Shown here piece by piece: positions 47,801 to 62,614 of a stretch of 64,000 nt of DNA; the stretch's first letter is position 1, and the number at the start of each line of letters is the position of its first letter. Source of the DNA: Litoditis marina. Lineage: Eukaryota; Nematoda; Chromadorea; Rhabditida; Rhabditidae. The stretch covers positions 1 through 64,000 of the forward strand of contig CAXIWQ010000108.1 of the NCBI GenBank assembly GCA_964036275.1, written 5' to 3'. The notes beneath the pieces were generated by a model that worked only from the letters and a program-made list of their open reading frames with translations, made no database searches and was not told where the DNA came from. The position numbers and the translations under genes are program-made.

Positions 47801-50349
47801 ATAAAATGGCCATTCAGGGGAGATGTATAAAATGGCCATTTAGGATGTATAAAATGGCCACTTAGGATGTATAAAATGGCCATTTAGGGGAGATGTATAA
47901 AATGGCCATTTAGGGGAGATGTATAAAATGGCCATTTAGGGGAGATGTATAAAATGGCCATTCAGGGGAGATGTATAAAATGGCCATTTAGGATGTATAA
48001 AATGGCCACTTAGGATGTATAAAATGGCCACTTAGGATGTATAAAATGGCCATTTAGGGGAGATGTATAAAATGGCCATTTAGGGAAGATGTATAAAATG
48101 GCCATTCAGGGGAGATGTATAAAATGGCCATTTAGGATGTATAAAATGGCCACTTAGGATGTATAAAATGGCCACTTAGGATGTATAAAATGGCCATTTA
48201 GGGGAGATGTATAAAATGGCCATTTAGGGGAGATGTATAAAATGGCCATTTAGGATGTATAAAATGGCCATTTAGGATGTATAAAATGGCCATTTAGGGG
48301 AGATGTATAAAATGGCCATTTAGGGGAGATGTATAAAATGGCCATTCAGGGGAGATGTATAAAATGGCCATTTAGGATGTATAAAATGGCCACTTAGGAT
48401 GTATAAAATGGCCACTTAGGATGTATAAAATGGCCATTTAGGGGAGATGTATAAAATGGCCATTTAGGATGTATAAAATGGCCATTTAGGAAGTATAAAA
48501 TGGCCATTCAGGGGAGATGTATAAAATGGCCATTTAGGGGAGATGTATAAAATGGCCATTCAGGGGAGATGTATAAAATGGCCATTTAGGATGTATAAAA
48601 TGGCCACTTAGGATGTATAAAATGGCCATTTAGGGGAGATGTATAAAATGGCCATTTAGGAGAGATGTATAAAATGGCCATTTAGGATGTATAAAATGGC
48701 CATTTAGGAGAGATGTATAAAATGGCCATTTAGGAGAGATGTATAAAATGGCCATTTAGGATGTATAAAATGGCCATTTAGGGGAGATGTATAAAATGGC
48801 CATTTAGGATGTATAAAATGGCCATTTAGGGAGTATAAAATGGCCATTTAGGGAAGATGTATAAAATGGCCATTCAGGGGAGATGTATAAAATGGCCATT
48901 TAGGGGAGATGTATACAATGGCCACTTAGGATGTATAAAATGGCCATTTAGGGGAGATGTATAAAATGGCCATTCAGGGGAGATGTATAAAATGGCCATT
49001 TAGGATGTATAAAATGGCCACTTAGGATGTATAAAATGGCCACTTAGGATGTATAAAATGGCCATTTAGGGGAGATGTATAAAATGGCCATTTAGGAAGT
49101 ATAAAATGGCCATTCAGGGGAGATGTATAAAATGGCCATTTAGGGGAGATGTATACAATGGCCACTTAGGATGTATAAAATGGCCATTTAGGGGAGATGT
49201 ATAAAATGGCCATTCAGGGGAGATGTATAAAATGGCCATTTAGGATGTATAAAATGGCCACTTAGGATGTATAAAATGGCCATTTAGGGGAGATGTATAA
49301 AATGGCCATTTAGGAGAGATGTATAAAATGGCCATTTAGGATGTATAAAATGGCCATTTAGGAGAGATGTATAAAATGGCCATTTAGGAGAGATGTATAA
49401 AATGGCCATTTAGGATGTATAAAATGGCCATTTAGGGGAGATGTATAAAATGGCCATTTAGGATGTATAAAATGGCCATTTAGGGAGTATAAAATGGCCA
49501 TTTAGGGAAGATGTATAAAATGGCCATTCAGGGGAGATGTATAAAATGGCCATTTAGGGGAGATGTATACAATGGCCACTTAGGATGTATAAAATGGCCA
49601 TTTAGGGGAGATGTATAAAATGGCCATTTAGGGGAGATGTATAAAATGGCCACTTAGGATGTATAAAATGGCCATTTAGGAGAGATGTATAAAATGGCCA
49701 TTTAGGATGTATAAAATGGCCATTTAGAGGAGATGTATAAAATGGCCATTTAGGATGTATAAAATGGCCATTTAGGAGAGATGTATAAAATGGCCATTTA
49801 GGATGTATAAAATGGCCATTTAGGGGAGATGTATAAAATGGCCATTTAGGAGAGATGTATAAAATGGCCATTTAGGATGTATAAAATGGCCATTTAGGGG
49901 AGATGTATAAAATGGCCATTTAGGAGAGATGTATAAAATGGCCACTTAGGATGTATAAAATGGCCATTTAGGGGAGATGTATAAAATGGCCACTTAGGAT
50001 GTATAAAATGGCCACTTAGGGGAGATGTATAAAATGGCCATTTAGGGAAGATGTATAAAATGGCCATTTAGGGGAGATGTATAAAATGGCCATTTAGGAG
50101 AGATGTATAAAATGGCCACTTAGGATGTATAAAATGGCCATTTAGGAGAGATGTATAAAATGGCCACTTAGGATGTATAAAATGGCCACTTAGGGGAGAT
50201 GTATAAAATGGCCATTTAGGAAGATGTATAAAATGGCCATTTAGGGGAGATGTATAAAATGGCCACTTAGGATGTATAAAATGGCCATTTAGGAGAGATG
50301 TATAAAATGGCCATTTAGGATATATAAAATGGCCATTTAGGATATATAA

Positions 50350-51370
50350 AATGGCCATTTAGGAGAGATGTATAAAATGGCCATTTAGGATGTATAAAAT
50401 GGCCATTTAGGGGAGATGTATAAAATGGCCATTTAGGAGAGATGTATAAAATGGCCACTTAGGATGTATAAAATGGCCACTTAGGATGTATAAAATGGCC
50501 ATTTAGGGGAGATGTATAAAATGGCCACTTAGGATGTATAAAATGGCCATTTAGGAGAGATGTATAAAATGGCCATTTAGGATGTATAAAATGGCCATTT
50601 AGGAGAGATGTATAAAATGGCCATTTAGGATGTATAAAATGGCCATTTAGGGGAGATGTATAAAATGGCCATTTAGGAGAGATGTATAAAATGGCCACTT
50701 AGGATGTATAAAATGGCCATTTAGGATGTATAAAATGGCCATTCAGGGGAGATGTATAAAATGGCCATTTAGGATGTATAAAATGGCCACTTAGGAAGTA
50801 TAAAATGGCCATTTAGGAGAGATGTATAAAATGGCCATTTAGGATGTATAAAATGGCCATTTAGGGGAGATGTATAAAATGGCCATTTAGGAGAGATGTA
50901 TAAAATGGCCATTTAGGATGTATAAAATGGCCATTTAGGGGAGATGTATAAAATGGCCATTTAGGAGAGATGTATAAAATGGCCACTTAGGATGTATAAA
51001 ATGGCCACTTAGGATGTATAAAATGGCCATTTAGGGGAGATGTATAAAATGGCCACTTAGGATGTATAAAATGGCCATTTAGGAGAGATGTATAAAATGG
51101 CCATTTAGGATGTATAAAATGGCCATTTAGGAGAGATGTATAAAATGGCCATTTAGGATGTATAAAATGGCCATTTAGGGGAGATGTATAAAATGGCCAT
51201 TTAGGAGAGATGTATAAAATGGCCACTTAGGATGTATAAAATGGCCATTTAGGATGTATAAAATGGCCATTCAGGGGAGATGTATAAAATGGCCATTTAG
51301 GATGTATAAAATGGCCACTTAGGAAGTATAAAATGGCCATTTAGGAGAGATGTATAAAATGGCCATTTAG
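50350..51370. repeat. 528-bp higher-order repeat, two copies
   Basis: Bases about 50350-50842 recur at 50878-51370. The distinctive order of paired CCACTTAGG units followed by a CCATTCAGG unit and a CCACTTAGGAAG unit is present in both. Confidence 0.82.
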
Positions 51371-52140
51371 GGGAGATGTATAAAATGGCCATTTAGGATG
51401 TATAAAATGGCCATTTAGGGAAGATGTATAAAATGGCCATTTAGGATGTATAAAATGGCCATTTAGGAAGTATAAAATGGCCATTCAGGGGAGATGTATA
51501 AAATGGCCATTTAGGTTGTATAAAATGGCCATTTAGGATGTATAAAATGGCCATTCAGGGGAGATGTATAAAATGGCCATTTAGGATGTATAAAATGGCC
51601 ATTTAGGATGTATAAAATGGCCATTTAGGAGAGTTGTATAAAATGGCCATTTAGGTTGTATAAAATGGCCACTTAGGATGTATAAAATGGCCATTTAGGG
51701 GAGATGTATAAAATGGCCACTTAGGAAGTATAAAATGGCCATTTAGGAGAGATGTATAAAATGGCCATTTAGGATGTATAAAATGGCCATTTAGGATATA
51801 TAAAATGGCCATTTAGGGGAGATGTATAAAATGGCCATTTAGGATGTATAAAATGGCCATTTAGGATGTATAAAATGGCCATTTAGGAGAGATGTATAAA
51901 ATGGCCATTTAGAGGAGATGTATAAAATGGCCATTTAGGGAGTATAAAATGGCCATTTAGGGAAGATGTATAAAATGGCCATTTAGGATGTATAAAATGG
52001 CCATTTAGGAAGTATAAAATGGCCATTTAGGGGAGATGTATAAAATGGCCATTTAGGATGTATAAAATGGCCATTTAGGGAGTATAAAATGGCCATTTAG
52101 GGAAGATGTATAAAATGGCCATTCAGGGGAGATGTATAAA

Positions 52141-52172
52141 ATGGCCATTAAAATGGCCATGTATAAAATGGC
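52141..52172. other. Phase break and sub-family switch in the array
   Basis: The sequence reads ATGGCCATTAAAATGGCCAT followed by GTATAAAATGG: two units are fused out of phase. To the right the array changes at once to the TATAGAATGG / TCTAAAATGACC / AAATTACAAAATGG sub-family, also seen at 34.1-35.1, 39.0-39.3 and 42.2-42.5 kb. It looks like a rearrangement breakpoint. Confidence 0.75.
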
Positions 52173-52758
52173 CATTTAGGAGAGATGTATAGAATGGCCA
52201 TTTAGGATGTATAAAATGGCCATTTAGGGGAGATGTCTAAAATGACCATTTAGGATGTATAAAATGGCCATTTAGAAATTACAAAATGGCCATTCAGGGG
52301 AGATGTATAAAATGGCCATTTAGGATGTATAAAATGGCCATTTAGGAGAGATGTATAGAATGGCCATTTAGGATGTATAAAATGGCCATTTAGGGGAGAT
52401 GTCTAAAATGGCCATTTAGGATGTATAAAATGGCCATTTAGGAATTACAAAATGGCCATTCAGGGGAGATGTATAAAATGGCCATTTAGGATGTATAAAA
52501 TGGCCATTTAGGGAAGATGTATAAAATGGCCATTTAGGAAGTATAAAATGGCCATTTAGGGGAGATGTCTAAAATGGCCATTTAGGATGTATAAAATGGC
52601 CATTTAGGATGTATAAAATGGCCATTTAGGAATTACAAAATGGCCATTCAGGGGAGATGTATAAAATGGCCATTTAGGAAGTATAAAATGGCCATTTAGG
52701 GGAGATGTATAAAATGGCCATTTAGGATGTATAAAATGGCCATTTAGGGAGTATAAAA

Positions 52759-55700
52759 TGGCCATTTAGGGAAGATGTATAAAATGGCCATTTAGGGGAG
52801 ATGTATAAAATGGCCATTTAGGATGTATAAAATGGCCATTTAGGAAGTATAAGATGGCCATTTAGGGGAGATGTATAAAATGGCCATTTAGGATGTATAA
52901 AATGGCCATTTAGGGAGTATAAAATGGCCATTTAGGGAAGATGTATAAAATGGCCATTCAGGGGAGATGTATAAAATGGCCATTTAGGGAGTATAAAATG
53001 GCCATTTAGGGAAGATGTATAAAATGGCCATTTAGGGGAGATGTATAAAATGGCCATTTAGGATGTATAAAATGGCCATTTAGGGGAGATGTATAAAATG
53101 GCCATTTAGGAAGTATAAAATGGCCATTTAGGGGAGATGTATAAAATGGCCATTTAGGATGTATAAAATGGCCATTTAGGGAGTATAAAATGGCCATTTA
53201 GGGAAGATGTATAAAATGGCCATTTAGGAAGTATAAAATGGCCATTTAGGGGAGATGTATAAAATGGCCATTAAGGATGTATAAAATGGCCATTTAGGAT
53301 GTATAAAATGGCCATTTAGGGAAGATGTATAAAATGGCCATTTAGGAAGTATAAAATGGCCATTTAGGGGAGATGTATAAAATGGCCATTTAGGATGTAT
53401 AAAATGGCCATTTAGGATGTATAAAATGGCCATTTAGGAATTACAAAATGGCCATTCAGGGGAGATGTATAAAATGGCCATTTAGGATGTATAAAATGGC
53501 CATTTAGGGAAGATGTATAAAATGGCCATTTAGGAAGTATAAAATGGCCATTTAGGGGAGATGTCTAAAATGGCCATTTAGGATGTATAAAATGGCCATT
53601 TAGGATGTATAAAATGGCCATTTAGGAATTACAAAATGGCCATTCAGGGGAGATGTATAAAATGGCCATTTAGGAAGTATAAAATGGCCATTTAGGGGAG
53701 ATGTATAAAATGGCCATTTAGGATGTATAAAATGGCCATTTAGGGAGTATAAAATGGCCATTTAGGGAAGATGTATAAAATGGCCATTTAGGGGAGATGT
53801 ATAAAATGGCCATTTAGGATGTATAAAATGGCCATTTAGGAAGTATAAGATGGCCATTTAGGGGAGATGTATAAAATGGCCATTTAGGATGTATAAAATG
53901 GCCATTTAGGGAGTATAAAATGGCCATTTAGGGAAGATGTATAAAATGGCCATTCAGGGGAGATGTATAAAATGGCCATTTAGGGAGTATAAAATGGCCA
54001 TTTAGGGAAGATGTATAAAATGGCCATTTAGGGGAGATGTATAAAATGGCCATTTAGGATGTATAAAATGGCCATTTAGGGGAGATGTATAAAATGGCCA
54101 TTTAGGAAGTATAAAATGGCCATTTAGGGGAGATGTATAAAATGGCCATTTAGGATGTATAAAATGGCCATTTAGGGAGTATAAAATGGCCATTTAGGGA
54201 AGATGTATAAAATGGCCATTTAGGAAGTATAAAATGGCCATTTAGGGGAGATGTATAAAATGGCCATTTAGGATGTATAAAATGGCCATTTAGGATGTAT
54301 AAAATGGCCATTTAGGGGAGATGTATAAAATGGCCATTTAGGATGTATAAAATGGCCATTTAGGATGTATAAAATGGCCATTTAGGAGAGATGTATAAAA
54401 TGGCCATTCAGGGGAGATGTATAAAATGGCCATTCAGGGGAGATGTATAAAATGGCCATTTAGGATGTATAAAATGGCCACTTAGGATGTATAAAATGGC
54501 CATTTAGGGGAGATGTATAAAATGGCCATTTAGGAGAGATGTATAAAATGGCCATTTAGGATGTATAAAATGGCCATTTAGGAGAGATGTATAAAATGGC
54601 CATTTAGGAGAGTTGTATAAAATGGCCATTTAGGATGTATAAAATGGCCATTCAGGGGAGATGTATAAAATGGCCATTTAGGATGTATAAAATGGCCACT
54701 TAGGATGTATAAAATGGCCATTTAGGGGAGATGTATAAAATGGCCATTTAGGAGAGATGTATAAAATGGCCATTTAGGATGTATAAAATGGTCATTTAGG
54801 AGAGATGTATAAAATGGCCATTTAGGAGAGATGTATAAAATGGCCATTTAGGATGTATAAAATGGCCATTTAGGGGAGATGTATAAAATGGCCATTTAGG
54901 ATGTATAAAATGGCCATTTAGGGAGTATAAAATGACCATTTAGGGAAGATGTATAAAATGGCCATTCAGGGGAGATGTATAAAATGGCCATTTAGGGGAG
55001 ATGTATATAATGGCCACTTAGGATGTATAAAATGGCCATTTAGGGGAGATGTATGAAATGGCCATTTAGGGGAGATGTATAAAATGGCCACTTAGGATGT
55101 ATAAAATGGCCATTTAGGAGAGATGTATAAAATGGCCATTTAGGATGTATAAAATGGCCATTTTATACATCCTAAGTGGCCATTTTATACATCTCCCCTA
55201 AATGGCCATTTCATACATCTCCCCTGGCCATTTAGGGAAGATGTATAAAATGGCCATTTAGGGGAGATGTATAAAATGGCCATTTAGGATGTATAAAATG
55301 GCCATTTAGGAAGTATAAGATGGCCATTTAGGGGAGATGTATAAAATGGCCATTTTGGATGTATAAAATGGCCATTTAGGGAGTATAAAATGGCCATTTA
55401 GGGAAGATGTATAAAATGGCCATTCAGGGGAGATGTATAAAATGGCCATTTAGGGAGTATAAAATGGCCATTTAGGGAAGATGTATAAAATGGCCATTTA
55501 GGGGAGATGTATAAAATGGCCATTTAGGATGTATAAAATGGCCATTTAGGGGAGATGTATAAAATGGCCATTTAGGAAGTATAAAATGGCCATTTAGGGG
55601 AGATGTATAAAATGGCCATTTAGGATGTATAAAATGGCCATTTAGGGAGTATAAAATGGCCATTTAGGGAAGATGTATAAAATGGCCATTTAGGAAGTAT

Positions 55701-57629
55701 AAAATGGCCATTTAGGGGAGATGTATAAAATGGCCATTAAGGATGTATAAAATGGCCATTTAGGATGTATAAAATGGCCATTTAGGGAAGATGTATAAAA
55801 TGGCCATTTAGGAAGTATAAAATGGCCATTTAGGGGAGATGTATAAAATGGCCATTTAGGATGTATAAAATGGCCATTTAGGATGTATAAAATGGCCATT
55901 TAGGAATTACAAAATGGCCATTCAGGGGAGATGTATAAAATGGCCATTTAGGATGTATAAAATGGCCATTTAGGGAAGATGTATAAAATGGCCATTTAGG
56001 AAGTATAAAATGGCCATTTAGGGGAGATGTCTAAAATGGCCATTTAGGATGTATAAAATGGCCATTTAGGATGTATAAAATGGCCATTTAGGAATTACAA
56101 AATGGCCATTCAGGGGAGATGTATAAAATGGCCATTTAGGAAGTATAAAATGGCCATTTAGGGGAGATGTATAAAATGGCCATTTAGGATGTATAAAATG
56201 GCCATTTAGGGAGTATAAAATGGCCATTTAGGGAAGATGTATAAAATGGCCATTTAGGGGAGATGTATAAAATGGCCATTTAGGATGTATAAAATGGCCA
56301 TTTAGGAAGTATAAGATGGCCATTTAGGGGAGATGTATAAAATGGCCATTTAGGATGTATAAAATGGCCATTTAGGGAGTATAAAATGGCCATTTAGGGA
56401 AGATGTATAAAATGGCCATTCAGGGGAGATGTATAAAATGGCCATTTAGGGAGTATAAAATGGCCATTTAGGGAAGATGTATAAAATGGCCATTTAGGGG
56501 AGATGTATAAAATGGCCATTTAGGATGTATAAAATGGCCATTTAGGGGAGATGTATAAAATGGCCATTTAGGAAGTATAAAATGGCCATTTAGGGGAGAT
56601 GTATAAAATGGCCATTTAGGATGTATAAAATGGCCATTTAGGGAGTATAAAATGGCCATTTAGGGAAGATGTATAAAATGGCCATTTAGGAAGTATAAAA
56701 TGGCCATTTAGGGGAGATGTATAAAATGGCCATTTAGGATGTATAAAATGGCCATTTAGGATGTATAAAATGGCCATTTAGGGGAGATGTATAAAATGGC
56801 CATTTAGGATGTATAAAATGGCCATTTAGGATGTATAAAATGGCCATTTAGGAGAGATGTATAAAATGGCCATTCAGGGGAGATGTATAAAATGGCCATT
56901 CAGGGGAGATGTATAAAATGGCCATTTAGGATGTATAAAATGGCCACTTAGGATGTATAAAATGGCCATTTAGGGGAGATGTATAAAATGGCCATTTAGG
57001 AGAGATGTATAAAATGGCCATTTAGGATGTATAAAATGGCCATTTAGGAGAGATGTATAAAATGGCCATTTAGGAGAGTTGTATAAAATGGCCATTTAGG
57101 ATGTATAAAATGGCCATTCAGGGGAGATGTATAAAATGGCCATTTAGGATGTATAAAATGGCCACTTAGGATGTATAAAATGGCCATTTAGGGGAGATGT
57201 ATAAAATGGCCATTTAGGAGAGATGTATAAAATGGCCATTTAGGATGTATAAAATGGTCATTTAGGAGAGATGTATAAAATGGCCATTTAGGAGAGATGT
57301 ATAAAATGGCCATTTAGGATGTATAAAATGGCCATTTAGGGGAGATGTATAAAATGGCCATTTAGGATGTATAAAATGACCATTTAGGGAGTATAAAATG
57401 ACCATTTAGGGAAGATGTATAAAATGGCCATTCAGGGGAGATGTATAAAATGGCCATTTAGGGGAGATGTATATAATGGCCACTTAGGATGTATAAAATG
57501 GCCATTTAGGGGAGATGTATGAAATGGCCATTTAGGGGAGATGTATAAAATGGCCACTTAGGATGTATAAAATGGCCATTTAGGAGAGATGTATAAAATG
57601 GCCATTTAGGATGTATAAAATGGCCATTT
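52759..57629. repeat. 2466-bp tandem duplication with inverted joint
   Basis: Copy 1 is 52759-55163 and copy 2 is 55225-57629 and beyond, at an offset of 2466. They share rare variants such as CCATTAAGGATG (53271 and 55737), AATGGTCATT and GTATATAATGG. The 61 bases between the copies (55164-55224) are in inverted orientation. Confidence 0.88.
55042..55225. repeat. Perfect 74-bp inverted repeat (fold-back)
   Basis: Arm 55042-55115 is the exact reverse complement of 55152-55225; I checked all ten-base blocks. The spacer 55116-55151 is 36 bp. It is the only place in 52.8 kb of array where the satellite reads in the opposite orientation. It sits precisely at the junction of the 2466-bp duplication. 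Confidence 0.95.
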
Positions 57630-60600
57630 AGGGGAGATGTATAAAATGGCCATTTAGGATGTATAAAATGGCCATTTAGGAGAGATGTATAAAATGGCCA
57701 TTTAGGATGTATAAAATGGCCATTTAGGGGAGATGTATAAAATGGCCATTTAGGAGAGATGTATAAAATGGCCATTTAGGATGTATAAAATGGCCATTTA
57801 GGGGAGATGTATAAAATGGCCATTTAGGAGAGATGTATAAAATGGCCACTTAGGATGTATAAAATGGCCATTTAGGGGAGATGTATAAAATGGCCATTTA
57901 GGAGAGATGTATAAAATGGCCACTTAGGATGTATAAAATGGCCACTTAGGATGTATAAAATGGCCATTTAGGGGAGATGTATAAAATGGCCACTTAGGAT
58001 GTATAAAATGGCCATTTAGGGGAGATGTATAAAATGGCCATTCAGGGGAGATGTATAAAATGGCCATTTAGGATGTATAAAATGGCCACTTAGGATGTAT
58101 AAAATGGCCACTTAGGATGTATAAAATGGCCATTTAGGGGAGATGTATAAAATGGCCATTTAGGGGAGATGTATAAAATGGCCATTCAGGGGAGATGTAT
58201 AAAATGGCCATTTAGGATGTATAAAATGGCCACTTAGGATGTATAAAATGGCCACTTAGGATGTATAAAATGGCCATTTAGGGGAGATGTATAAAATGGC
58301 CATTTAGGATGTATAAAATGGCCATTTAGGAAGTATAAAATGGCCATTCAGGGGAGATGTATAAAATGGCCATTTAGGGGAGATGTATAAAATGGCCATT
58401 CAGGGGAGATGTATAAAATGGCCATTTAGGATGTATAAAATGGCCACTTAGGATGTATAAAATGGCCATTTAGGGGAGATGTATAAAATGGCCATTTAGG
58501 AGAGATGTATAAAATGGCCATTTAGGATGTATAAAATGGCCATTTAGGAGAGATGTATAAAATGGCCATTTAGGAGAGATGTATAAAATGGCCATTTAGG
58601 ATGTATAAAATGGCCATTTAGGGGAGATGTATAAAATGGCCATTTAGGATGTATAAAATGGCCATTTAGGGAGTATAAAATGGCCATTTAGGGAAGATGT
58701 ATAAAATGGCCATTCAGGGGAGATGTATAAAATGGCCATTTAGGGGAGATGTATACAATGGCCACTTAGGATGTATAAAATGGCCATTTAGGGGAGATGT
58801 ATAAAATGGCCATTCAGGGGAGATGTATAAAATGGCCATTTAGGATGTATAAAATGGCCACTTAGGATGTATAAAATGGCCACTTAGGATGTATAAAATG
58901 GCCATTTAGGGGAGATGTATAAAATGGCCATTTAGGATGTATAAAATGGCCATTTAGGAAGTATAAAATGGCCATTCAGGGGAGATGTATAAAATGGCCA
59001 TTTAGGGGAGATGTATACAATGGCCACTTAGGATGTATAAAATGGCCATTTAGGGGAGATGTATAAAATGGCCATTCAGGGGAGATGTATAAAATGGCCA
59101 TTTAGGATGTATAAAATGGCCACTTAGGATGTATAAAATGGCCATTTAGGGGAGATGTATAAAATGGCCATTTAGGAGAGATGTATAAAATGGCCATTTA
59201 GGATGTATAAAATGGCCATTTAGGAGAGATGTATAAAATGGCCATTTAGGAGAGATGTATAAAATGGCCATTTAGGATGTATAAAATGGCCATTTAGGGG
59301 AGATGTATAAAATGGCCATTTAGGATGTATAAAATGGCCATTTAGGGAGTATAAAATGGCCATTTAGGGAAGATGTATAAAATGGCCATTCAGGGGAGAT
59401 GTATAAAATGGCCATTTAGGGGAGATGTATACAATGGCCACTTAGGATGTATAAAATGGCCATTTAGGGGAGATGTATAAAATGGCCATTTAGGGGAGAT
59501 GTATAAAATGGCCACTTAGGATGTATAAAATGGCCATTTAGGAGAGATGTATAAAATGGCCATTTAGGATGTATAAAATGGCCATTTAGGGGAGATGTAT
59601 AAAATGGCCATTTAGGATGTATAAAATGGCCATTTAGGAGAGATGTATAAAATGGCCATTTAGGATGTATAAAATGGCCATTTAGGGGAGATGTATAAAA
59701 TGGCCATTCAGGGGAGATGTATAAAATGGCCATTTAGGATGTATAAAATGGCCACTTAGGATGTATAAAATGGCCATTTAGGGGAGATGTATAAAATGGC
59801 CATTTAGGAGAGATGTATAAAATGGCCATTTAGGATGTATAAAATGGCCATTTAGGAGAGATGTATAAAATGGCCATTTAGGAGAGTTGTATAAAATGGC
59901 CATTTAGGATGTATAAAATGGCCATTCAGGGGAGATGTATAAAATGGCCATTTAGGATGTATAAAATGGCCACTTAGGATGTATAAAATGGCCATTTAGG
60001 GGAGATGTATAAAATGGCCATTTAGGAGAGATGTATAAAATGGCCATTTAGGATGTATAAAATGGTCATTTAGGAGAGATGTATAAAATGGCCATTTAGG
60101 AGAGATGTATAAAATGGCCATTTAGGATGTATAAAATGGCCATTTAGGGGAGATGTATAAAATGGCCATTTAGGATGTATAAAATGACCATTTAGGGAGT
60201 ATAAAATGACCATTTAGGGAAGATGTATAAAATGGCCATTCAGGGGAGATGTATAAAATGGCCATTTAGGGGAGATGTATATAATGGCCACTTAGGATGT
60301 ATAAAATGGCCATTTAGGGGAGATGTATGAAATGGCCATTTAGGGGAGATGTATAAAATGGCCACTTAGGATGTATAAAATGGCCATTTAGGAGAGATGT
60401 ATAAAATGGCCATTTAGGATGTATAAAATGGCCATTTAGGGGAGATGTATAAAATGGCCATTTAGGATGTATAAAATGGCCATTTAGGAGAGATGTATAA
60501 AATGGCCATTTAGGATGTATAAAATGGCCATTTAGGGGAGATGTATAAAATGGCCATTTAGGAGAGATGTATAAAATGGCCATTTAGGATGTATAAAATG

Positions 60601-62508
60601 GCCATTTAGGGGAGATGTATAAAATGGCCATTTAGGAGAGATGTATAAAATGGCCACTTAGGATGTATAAAATGGCCATTTAGGGGAGATGTATAAAATG
60701 GCCATTTAGGAGAGATGTATAAAATGGCCACTTAGGATGTATAAAATGGCCACTTAGGATGTATAAAATGGCCATTTAGGGGAGATGTATAAAATGGCCA
60801 CTTAGGATGTATAAAATGGCCATTTAGGGGAGATGTATAAAATGGCCATTCAGGGGAGATGTATAAAATGGCCATTTAGGATGTATAAAATGGCCACTTA
60901 GGATGTATAAAATGGCCACTTAGGATGTATAAAATGGCCATTTAGGGGAGATGTATAAAATGGCCATTTAGGGGAGATGTATAAAATGGCCATTCAGGGG
61001 AGATGTATAAAATGGCCATTTAGGATGTATAAAATGGCCACTTAGGATGTATAAAATGGCCACTTAGGATGTATAAAATGGCCATTTAGGGGAGATGTAT
61101 AAAATGGCCATTTAGGATGTATAAAATGGCCATTTAGGAAGTATAAAATGGCCATTCAGGGGAGATGTATAAAATGGCCATTTAGGGGAGATGTATAAAA
61201 TGGCCATTCAGGGGAGATGTATAAAATGGCCATTTAGGATGTATAAAATGGCCACTTAGGATGTATAAAATGGCCATTTAGGGGAGATGTATAAAATGGC
61301 CATTTAGGAGAGATGTATAAAATGGCCATTTAGGATGTATAAAATGGCCATTTAGGAGAGATGTATAAAATGGCCATTTAGGAGAGATGTATAAAATGGC
61401 CATTTAGGATGTATAAAATGGCCATTTAGGGGAGATGTATAAAATGGCCATTTAGGATGTATAAAATGGCCATTTAGGGAGTATAAAATGGCCATTTAGG
61501 GAAGATGTATAAAATGGCCATTCAGGGGAGATGTATAAAATGGCCATTTAGGGGAGATGTATACAATGGCCACTTAGGATGTATAAAATGGCCATTTAGG
61601 GGAGATGTATAAAATGGCCATTCAGGGGAGATGTATAAAATGGCCATTTAGGATGTATAAAATGGCCACTTAGGATGTATAAAATGGCCACTTAGGATGT
61701 ATAAAATGGCCATTTAGGGGAGATGTATAAAATGGCCATTTAGGATGTATAAAATGGCCATTTAGGAAGTATAAAATGGCCATTCAGGGGAGATGTATAA
61801 AATGGCCATTTAGGGGAGATGTATACAATGGCCACTTAGGATGTATAAAATGGCCATTTAGGGGAGATGTATAAAATGGCCATTCAGGGGAGATGTATAA
61901 AATGGCCATTTAGGATGTATAAAATGGCCACTTAGGATGTATAAAATGGCCATTTAGGGGAGATGTATAAAATGGCCATTTAGGAGAGATGTATAAAATG
62001 GCCATTTAGGATGTATAAAATGGCCATTTAGGAGAGATGTATAAAATGGCCATTTAGGAGAGATGTATAAAATGGCCATTTAGGATGTATAAAATGGCCA
62101 TTTAGGGGAGATGTATAAAATGGCCATTTAGGATGTATAAAATGGCCATTTAGGGAGTATAAAATGGCCATTTAGGGAAGATGTATAAAATGGCCATTCA
62201 GGGGAGATGTATAAAATGGCCATTTAGGGGAGATGTATACAATGGCCACTTAGGATGTATAAAATGGCCATTTAGGGGAGATGTATAAAATGGCCATTTA
62301 GGGGAGATGTATAAAATGGCCACTTAGGATGTATAAAATGGCCATTTAGGAGAGATGTATAAAATGGCCATTTAGGATGTATAAAATGGCCATTTAGGGG
62401 AGATGTATAAAATGGCCATTTAGGATGTATAAAATGGCCATTTAGGAGAGATGTATAAAATGGCCATTTAGGATGTATAAAATGGCCATTTAGGGGAGAT
62501 GTATAAAA
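56893..62508. repeat. 2808-bp tandem duplication
   Basis: Copy A about 56893-59700 and copy B 59701-62508. Shared rare variants: GAGAGTTGTATAAAATGG (57073 and 59881), AATGGTCATT (57253 and 60061), paired AATGACCATT units (57370 and 60180), GTATATAATGG and GTATACAATGG. The last unit of copy A carries CATTCAGG where copy B has CATTTAGG. Confidence 0.87.
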
Positions 62509-62614
62509 TGGCCATTTAGGAGAGATGTATAAAATGGCCATTTAGGATGTATAAAATGGCCATTTAGGGGAGATGTATAAAATGGCCATTTAGGAGAGAT
62601 GTATAAAATGGCCA

